Source of the DNA: Rhodobacteraceae bacterium SB2
GTDB taxonomy: Bacteria > Pseudomonadota > Alphaproteobacteria > Rhodobacterales > Rhodobacteraceae
Assembly: GCA_001642945.1 (NCBI GenBank)
Contig: LGRT01000011.1
Location: 37,982 to 101,981, forward strand
Direction: 5' to 3'
Length of the DNA stretch: 64,000 nt
Positions 58,683-64,000 of this stretch are shown piece by piece; position 1 is the first letter of the stretch; each line of letters starts with the position of its first letter. The translations under genes and the position numbers were made by a program. Under the pieces are notes generated by a model. That model did no database searches, was not told the DNA's origin, and saw only the letters and a list, made by a program, of their open reading frames with translations.

Positions 58683-58727
58683 TTCAGATTAAACCTGAAT
58701 ATTTAATCGTAAAAACTGAACAGTTTT
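58683..58727. promoter_or_regulatory. Two palindromes in the divergent hydrolase/dctP promoter region
   Basis: TTCAG-N7-CTGAA at 58683-58699 and AAAACTG-AA-CAGTTTT at 58712-58727, sharing the half-site CTGAA. They lie between divergent starts at 58644 and 58827. The LysR protein encoded at the end of the minus-strand operon is the obvious candidate to bind them. Confidence 0.55.
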
Positions 58728-58826
58728 GCCGACTAATTCTTGCGTCAATCCCATGTAGTCTTTTTCAACAGAAGCCGCGCCAGAAGAAATCAGGGAACGC
58801 GGTAAAAAGAACCAAAGGAGGATATC

Positions 58827-59819
58827 ATGAAATTTCTGTTGAACACCGCATTATCTCTTACGTGTGCATTAGGTGCTACATCCGCGTTTGCCGCCTGCGA
58901 TACAGGCGAAACCGTTATTAAATTTAGCCATGTTACCAACACTGACAAACATCCAAAGGGAATAGCAGCCACGTTGCTAGAGCAGCGCGTCAATGATGAG
59001 ATGAACGGCAAGGCCTGTATGGAGGTTTTTCCAAATTCAACCCTTTATGACGATAATAAAGTTCTTGAAGCATTGCTTCAGAATGATGTGCAGCTAGCAG
59101 CGCCTTCGCTGTCAAAGTTTGAGAAGTTCACCAAACAGTTCCGTATCTTTGACTTGCCTTTCATGTTCGAGAACATCGAAGCCGTCGATGCATTCCAAGG
59201 CTCTGATGCTGGGCAGGCTTTGCTAGACAGTATGCAAAAGCGTGGTCTTCAAGGTTTGACATTCTGGCATAACGGTATGAAACAAATGTCTGCTAATGTA
59301 CCGTTGATGTCACCAGCAGACGCTAATGGTCTTAAATTCCGTGTGATGTCGTCAGACGTTTTGGTTGCCCAAATGGAAGCACTCGGAGGAGCTCCACAAA
59401 AAATGGCCTTCTCTGAAGTCTATGGTGGGTTACAGCAAGGTGTCGTTGATGGGCAAGAAAATACGTGGTCAAACATTTATGGTAAAAAGTTTTTCGAAGT
59501 ACAGGACGGTATCACGGAAACCAACCACGGTATTATTGACTATCTGGTTGTGACCAGTGTTGATTGGCTTGATAGCCTGGAAGCCGATGTCCGCGACCAG
59601 TTTTTAACGATCTTGAACGAGGTAACTGAGCTTCGCAATGCTCAATCCTTTGCTGTAAACCAAGCCAACCGGCAAGCTATAATTGAGGCGGGCAGCACAG
59701 TTCGGACTCTAACGCCTGAAGAGCGTCAGGCATGGGTTGATGTTATGAAACCAGTCTGGGATCAATTCGCGGATGATGTTGGTCAGGACATGATCAACGC
59801 AGCACAATCCCTTAATTAA
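58827..59819 (+). CDS. dctP: TRAP transporter substrate-binding protein DctP
   Basis: 330 residues with a signal peptide (about 1-22, ending AFA). IKFSHVTNTDKHPKG, FRIFDLPFMFEN, NGLKFRVMSSDVLVAQMEALGG (in two parts; Arg binds the carboxylate) and GVVDGQENTWSNIY are DctP motifs. It binds a carboxylate, probably C4-type, in the periplasm. AAAGGAGG gives a strong ribosome site. Confidence 0.93.
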   Translation: MKFLLNTALSLTCALGATSAFAACDTGETVIKFSHVTNTDKHPKGIAATLLEQRVNDEMNGKACMEVFPNSTLYDDNKVLEALLQNDVQLAAPSLSKFEKFTKQFRIFDLPFMFENIEAVDAFQGSDAGQALLDSMQKRGLQGLTFWHNGMKQMSANVPLMSPADANGLKFRVMSSDVLVAQMEALGGAPQKMAFSEVYGGLQQGVVDGQENTWSNIYGKKFFEVQDGITETNHGIIDYLVVTSVDWLDSLEADVRDQFLTILNEVTELRNAQSFAVNQANRQAIIEAGSTVRTLTPEERQAWVDVMKPVWDQFADDVGQDMINAAQSLN

Positions 59820-59841
59820 AGTCTCTTTATTCAACCTGTTC

Positions 59842-59862
59842 GGAGGCGTTTTGGACGCCTTC
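59842..59862 (+). other. Intercistronic hairpin between dctP and dctQ
   Basis: GGAGGCGT / ACGCCTTC (8 bp with one G-T pair) around a 5-base loop, with no T-run. Such a stem between the binding-protein gene and the membrane genes usually stabilises the upstream message so that DctP is made in excess. Confidence 0.5.
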
Positions 59863-59885
59863 TAACATGCTTGGAAAGTTAAATT

Positions 59886-60551
59886 ATGAATCACTCAAAA
59901 TCGTTTACCGATCGTATTGAGGAGACGTTGATCTCAGCCATTCTTGGCGTAATGACATTGATTACATTCGCCAACGTCGTGGCGCGGTACGGGTTCAACA
60001 AAAACATTCTTTGGGCTCTTGAGCTAACTGTCTTTCTCTTCGGTTGGTTGGTACTCCTAGGTGCCTCTTATGCCGTCAAAAAGGGTTCACATCTTGGTGT
60101 TGATATCGTCGTCAATATTCTAACTTCGAAATCACGCCGCGTCTTGGGTTTGGTTGCTGTGGCTGTATGCGTTGCCTTCAGCTTTCTAATGCTGAAAGGA
60201 GCTTGGGACTACTGGGCGAATTTCGCCAATCTGCCGGGCACGGAGGGGCGTTGGTTTCCGCTCGGTTTTGAAGAAAAGTACCGCGACAAAGGATGGTACG
60301 AGGTCAATGACATCCCGCATCCCGCCATATTAGGATGGATGGAAACTGTCTTCAATGAAGGCGAAGAATACGAGAAAATCCCACGCCTTTTGCCATATCT
60401 CGTTCTGCCATTGTCAATGGCTTTGATGCTTTTCCGGTTTCTACAAGCTGCATGGGCTCTCTGGGTCGGCGCGGCTGACCGTTTGGTGGCCAGTCATGAG
60501 GTTGAAGATGAAATCCAAGATGCTCGTGAGCAGTTGAGAAAGAAATCCTGA
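59886..60551 (+). CDS. dctQ: TRAP transporter small membrane subunit DctQ
   Basis: 221 residues with four transmembrane segments and a long insert after the third (GTEGRWFPLGFEEKYRDKG, part), as in the DctQ of Rhodobacter C4-dicarboxylate carriers. VVARYGFNKNILWALELT and LGASYAVKKGSHLGVDI are family motifs. Its stop overlaps the dctM ATG by one base. Confidence 0.9.
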   Translation: MNHSKSFTDRIEETLISAILGVMTLITFANVVARYGFNKNILWALELTVFLFGWLVLLGASYAVKKGSHLGVDIVVNILTSKSRRVLGLVAVAVCVAFSFLMLKGAWDYWANFANLPGTEGRWFPLGFEEKYRDKGWYEVNDIPHPAILGWMETVFNEGEEYEKIPRLLPYLVLPLSMALMLFRFLQAAWALWVGAADRLVASHEVEDEIQDAREQLRKKS

Positions 60552-61960
60552 TGGAAGTTGTTCTACTTTTTACCTTAGTCATCGGCATGCTGGTTATCGG
60601 TGTACCGATCGCGGTCGCACTTGGCATGTCCTCCCTGCTGTTTCTGCTAGCCTTTTCTGACAGTTCACTTGCATCAGTGGCCCAAACCCTGTTCAGCGCC
60701 TTCGAGGGCCACTATACGCTGCTTGCGATCCCGTTTTTTATTCTAGCCTCTTCGTTCATGACAACTGGAGGCGTTGCCCAGCGGATCATCCGGTTTTCAA
60801 TTGCCTGTGTCGGACACTTGCCCGGTGGGCTGGCCATTGCCGGCGTTTTTGCCTGCATGCTGTTTGCAGCCCTGTCAGGTTCTTCACCAGCAACTGTCGT
60901 GGCAATTGGAACGATCGTTATTGGAGGAATGATCCAAGTTGGCTATTCAAAGGATTTTGCTGCAGGTGTGATCTGCAATGCAGGTACGCTGGGAATTCTT
61001 ATTCCACCCTCTATCGTGATGGTTGTCTATGCGGCTTCGGTGGAAGTTTCGGTTGGGCGGATGTTTCTCGCTGGCGTCATCCCGGGGCTTTTGGCTGGCT
61101 TTATGCTTATGACCGCGATTTATGTCATGGCAAAGGTGAAAAACTTGCCCAAAGGCGAATGGCAAGGATGGAGAGAGGTTTTTGCCTCGGGACGCGAAGC
61201 CGGTTGGGGCCTTTTCTTAATCGTGATTATCCTTGGCGGTATCTATGGCGGGGTATTCACCCCAACCGAAGCGGCCGCGGTTGCTGCGGTCTATGCATTC
61301 TTCATTGCCAACTTTATCTACAAAGATATGGGTCCACTCGCCGAAAAAGGCCCGCGCGATCTTTCCGCTGCCTATGTAGAGGGTCCAAGAGGGACCACTT
61401 CTTTATGGCGTCAGCCTTGGGCGCTGGTGACAGCTTTCTTCCATCCCGATACAAAGCACACGCTGCTGGAAGCAGGCAAACTCACCGTTACGCTCTTATT
61501 TGTAATCGCAAACGCGCTCATTCTTAAGCATGTTCTGACGGATGAACAAGTTCCACAACATGTGGCTAATGCAATGTTATCGGCGGGCTTCGGACCGGTT
61601 ATGTTCCTTATCGTAGTGAACATCATCCTGCTGATTGGTGGGCAGTTCATGGAGCCTTCAGGATTACTTGTGATTGTCGCTCCACTGGTCTTTCCAATTG
61701 CGATAGAACTGGGCATTGATCCGATTCACCTCGGCATCATTATGGTTGTTAACATGGAAATTGGTATGATCACGCCACCGGTTGGGTTAAATTTATTTGT
61801 CACTTCAGGCGTTGCTGGCATGCCAATGATGTCGGTCGTCAAGGCTGCGCTTCCATTCCTAGGCGTTCTTTTTGTTTTCTTGATCTTGGTAACCTACGTG
61901 CCTTGGATTTCGACCTTTCTACCCAACCTCATCATGGGGCCGGAAATCATTTTGAAGTAG
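60551..61960 (+). CDS. dctM: TRAP transporter large membrane subunit DctM
   Basis: A 469-residue permease with about 12 hydrophobic segments: GVPIAVALGMSS, FAALSGSSPATVVAIG, LGILIPPSIVMVVYA and the second inverted motif MITPPVGLNLFV. A long cytoplasmic insert at about residues 255-300 is larger than usual. With DctPQ it imports the bound acid with sodium. It completes the operon. Confidence 0.93.
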   Translation: MEVVLLFTLVIGMLVIGVPIAVALGMSSLLFLLAFSDSSLASVAQTLFSAFEGHYTLLAIPFFILASSFMTTGGVAQRIIRFSIACVGHLPGGLAIAGVFACMLFAALSGSSPATVVAIGTIVIGGMIQVGYSKDFAAGVICNAGTLGILIPPSIVMVVYAASVEVSVGRMFLAGVIPGLLAGFMLMTAIYVMAKVKNLPKGEWQGWREVFASGREAGWGLFLIVIILGGIYGGVFTPTEAAAVAAVYAFFIANFIYKDMGPLAEKGPRDLSAAYVEGPRGTTSLWRQPWALVTAFFHPDTKHTLLEAGKLTVTLLFVIANALILKHVLTDEQVPQHVANAMLSAGFGPVMFLIVVNIILLIGGQFMEPSGLLVIVAPLVFPIAIELGIDPIHLGIIMVVNMEIGMITPPVGLNLFVTSGVAGMPMMSVVKAALPFLGVLFVFLILVTYVPWISTFLPNLIMGPEIILK

Positions 61961-62152
61961 TGTTATTGGCCGAAACAGACTGGTGGCACTTGAAGAGGTG
62001 CTGCCTTGTCTTCTGCTAAACTGAAGACGCTTCTCATTTAGCTTTTGACGGCTCAGGCCAATCACTATGTTCTGCACTTTTGAGGAAAGGATTTAGCCTC
62101 CCGCTTATTCCTTCAGTCGACGCTTTGCAGCAACGGCTACTTTGGGCTCCTA

Positions 62153-62192
62153 GCAGTCATTCGCCGCAATACGATTAGATGTCCGCTTTGCG
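62153..62192. repeat. 40-bp dispersed intergenic repeat, copy B
   Basis: GCAGTCATTCGCCGCA, ten variable bases, ATGTCCGCTTTGCG; matches copy A at 54675-54714 in both conserved blocks and in spacer length. The rest of the 61961-62240 gap shows no gene. Confidence 0.7.
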
Positions 62193-62240
62193 TATAGCTT
62201 GCCAAGTGCCTTGTAAATGTTGATGTATCGCCCCAAACAG

Positions 62241-62270
62241 CCTCCCCCTTTCTTCGGTGGAGGTTTTTTT
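62241..62270 (+). terminator. Intrinsic terminator downstream of dctM
   Basis: CCTCC / GGAGG continued by CC / GG past one mismatch, a 7-base loop and seven T. It lies 280 bp after dctM and 100 bp before the primase gene, so it insulates the two. Confidence 0.65.
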
Positions 62271-62370
62271 AAGCTTTGCGTCAGTTGAAAAACCCGGACT
62301 TGATGAACGCGATGTCCTGATGCATCATTCAAAGTGATACTTTAGAGCTTATAGGACTAAAGGGCTGTGA

Positions 62371-63075
62371 ATGGATGAAAAAGAGAAAACTAACTTCAGC
62401 CTGACTGGCATAGAAGATGATCTCATTAAGGCGGCGGTACAGGAAACAATTGGCCGAAAGCATACCGAAGAAGAACTCGAACTGCTTGGATTAGAAGCGG
62501 CTGAAAATAGTCCTGAATTTGCAATTTTAGAACAACGTCAAAAGCAAGGTCTGTGGAACTACCCCTTTGATGGCAGTGAGGTATTTTCGCCGCTTGATGA
62601 GAATGGTGATGAAATTATCCCAACTGATATAGAGATCTTAAGGTTTGTCGCTGCAAAATTTGTAAAGCGCGAAATGAATTTTTTCGAGATTACGAAACTT
62701 GAAAAGCCAATAACAAAATTCGATCTGCAGCCCATAGTTTTTACGTTAATCCGTTCGACTTTCCCAAAATATGAATTACCCAAAGAAAAACTAAAATCGC
62801 TTATGGATGCGCTAACAAGTAATCCCACGGCTGAGCCAGGTTTAAGCATTCCTGTTTGGAATGGGAAAACAATGACAGAGCCTGGAAATACAGAGAGCTT
62901 AATCTTTGATAATGGACAATTTACAATCAATCTTTGGCAAGAGCCGAGCTATCGGAAACTAACCCCTAGAGATAATTCGCTAGGAGTTTTTGAAGAATTT
63001 CTAACATTCATTTTTAAAAAATCCTGCAGAAAAAGAAGTCTTTCTGGACTGGCTGTCGTGGTGCTTGCAAAATGA
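62371..63075 (+). CDS. SF3 primase-helicase, N-terminal part (frameshifted)
   Basis: 234 residues as read. The first 215 are the N-terminal part of a phage/plasmid-type primase-helicase (DUF5906-like); no AEP primase motif was recognised. After FEEFLTFIFK the reading leaves the protein: an A6 run (63016-63021) has one A too many. With five A the protein continues as KNPAEKEVFLDWL in the frame of the next entry. So this and the following entry are one gene of about 535 codons. AT-rich, mobile-element type. Confidence 0.75.
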   Translation: MDEKEKTNFSLTGIEDDLIKAAVQETIGRKHTEEELELLGLEAAENSPEFAILEQRQKQGLWNYPFDGSEVFSPLDENGDEIIPTDIEILRFVAAKFVKREMNFFEITKLEKPITKFDLQPIVFTLIRSTFPKYELPKEKLKSLMDALTSNPTAEPGLSIPVWNGKTMTEPGNTESLIFDNGQFTINLWQEPSYRKLTPRDNSLGVFEEFLTFIFKKSCRKRSLSGLAVVVLAK

Positions 63076-63979
63076 AACTGACAAGCCCTCTTGGGCAATA
63101 TTTCTATTTTCTGAGAAACATGGCACCGGAAAATCTACACTTGCTTCGGTCGTTAAAAAGCTTTTTGGCGAAGAGAATGCTTCTGAACAGCAAGGCATCA
63201 AGCCGATTATAAGCCGCTTCAATAAGCCCATTTTGCATAAAAAGCTCATCTATGCCGAAGAAGTAAAAGTTGCCCAAAATTCTGATGACGGAAATAAACT
63301 CAAGACCTTAATTTCTGAACGTCAAACTATGGCGGAAAGTAAAGGAAAAGACATTGAGCCTGTAGATCATAGGTGCTGCTTTATTCTTACGACCAACCAC
63401 AAACCAATATGGTTAGAGCCCGGTGATAGACGGTTTTATATTATCCATGTCGATCATGAAGGCTTTGCGGCTGGGGGAGCCAAGTACGAAGAATTCGTAG
63501 CTCTAGTGCAAAGAGTAAAGCAGACATATGACAGACCGATTGATCTTGCATCGCTCTATGGTGCTTTAAAAGAACGTAAACAGTCGGCCATCTTCGATCC
63601 TTATTCTTTAAATGTGAATAAAGTGGCAACGGATATCATGAAGGAGATAAATGCGCTTTCACCTGATATTGTCGAAGAGATGCTTGAGGAATTTCTTCGA
63701 GAGCATGGCATTCTTTTTGTACCGGTGAGGTATGCCAATAAGGTTGTAGAGTTTTTTGCGCATAGAAATCCGAATGCATCAAAATATAGCTTTGATCGCT
63801 TAGGTTGGAAAAAGAAGAAGTTTGCTTGGGGCGGCAAGGGCCCAGCTTGGGCTTTCTATGACCCCCAATCTAACCCAGAGAAAGGACGGCTGCAGACAAA
63901 AAACTTTGTGGAGACAATAGAAAATCATCTTAACCGGACCTTGGGCTGTCTAACGTCAGCGCCTTTGGGACAGATTTGA
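63065..63979 (+). CDS. SF3 primase-helicase, C-terminal ATPase part (frameshifted)
   Basis: 304 residues from the ATG, but the natural protein extends upstream through KNPAEKEVFLDWLSWCL into the previous entry. Walker A SEKHGTGKSTLA is near residue 20, Walker B-like KLIYAEEVK follows, and the sensor region CFILTTNHKPIWLEPGDRRFYII is in two parts, the typical SF3/D5-like order. It would unwind or prime the element's DNA. TGA at 63977; GAGGAGG near the window end hints at another gene beyond. Confidence 0.8.
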   Translation: MQNETDKPSWAIFLFSEKHGTGKSTLASVVKKLFGEENASEQQGIKPIISRFNKPILHKKLIYAEEVKVAQNSDDGNKLKTLISERQTMAESKGKDIEPVDHRCCFILTTNHKPIWLEPGDRRFYIIHVDHEGFAAGGAKYEEFVALVQRVKQTYDRPIDLASLYGALKERKQSAIFDPYSLNVNKVATDIMKEINALSPDIVEEMLEEFLREHGILFVPVRYANKVVEFFAHRNPNASKYSFDRLGWKKKKFAWGGKGPAWAFYDPQSNPEKGRLQTKNFVETIENHLNRTLGCLTSAPLGQI

Positions 63980-64000
63980 CGATTTGATTGAGGAGGATTT

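Noticed and set aside
62990..63040. Programmed -1 ribosomal frameshift at the A6 run of the primase gene
   Set aside because: The downstream frame is +1 (equal to -2) from the upstream one, and the zero-frame codons ATT TTT AAA AAA do not give a working -1 shift. Mutation or slippage with loss of one A fits better.
51026..64000. Second attachment site (copy of the tRNA-Leu 3' end)
   Set aside because: I looked for GGTTCGAGTCC and the GTGGGTACCA end in the gaps between genes and found none.

Overview
The window reads as a chromosome segment of a marine roseobacter-type alphaproteobacterium (Rhodobacterales). The grounds are a thiosulfate-oxidising sox cluster with soxCD and soxEF, an RpoH2-like sigma factor behind an ECF-type promoter, a CIRCE-controlled groESL, several gene orders usual in this group (purE-purK, lgt-midA-pgeF, LpoA/rsmI-yraN-gshB, coaBC-dut-thiF) and moderate, roughly half, G+C. 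No genome identity was computed.

Layout, left part (1-50.5 kb, core-like). 1-3.7 kb: the end of a sox operon, soxC (cut by the window edge), soxD, soxE, soxF. 4-9 kb: a MIP channel, a decayed GMC oxidoreductase, a thioesterase, a short-chain dehydrogenase and a TSUP exporter with its TIGR02186 partner. 9-13.6 kb: a complete BMP-type nucleoside/purine ABC importer. 13.7-19 kb: rimI-tsaB-nfu with an Irr-like box, a universal stress protein, a branched-chain aminotransferase and trpS. 18.5-28.6 kb: a rhomboid that has lost its catalytic residues, murJ-glnD-LpoA, rsmI-yraN-gshB and comM. 29-31 kb: cobU plus a phosphatase, and rpoH2. 31-36 kb: coaBC-dut-thiF and an M3 peptidase. 36-38.4 kb: groESL. 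38.4-50.5 kb: a DMT transporter, a lipase-like hydrolase, an orphan phnM, purEK, hsp20, trxB/lrp, lgt-midA-pgeF, ubiK, ybjN, proC and csaA.

Right part (50.9-64 kb, accessory). A tRNA-Leu(UAA) is followed by a tyrosine integrase with paired 21-22 bp repeats in front of it. This is the usual architecture of a tRNA-integrated genomic island. Behind it lie poorly known membrane and hypothetical genes, a five-unit 14-bp tandem repeat, and a catabolic-looking cargo. The cargo is a fluoroacetate-dehalogenase-like hydrolase, leuC, leuD and a LysR regulator in one overlapping minus-strand operon, transcribed away from a DctPQM TRAP transporter, with two palindromes in the shared promoter region. After it comes an SF3 primase-helicase gene split by one extra A in an A6 run. 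Two copies of a 40-bp intergenic repeat flank the cargo. No second copy of the tRNA 3' end was found, so the far end of the island is probably outside the window.

The most promising candidate for something undescribed is this island catabolic module: TRAP importer, dehalogenase-type hydrolase, aconitase-family hydro-lyase and its own regulator. Its substrate cannot be read from the sequence.
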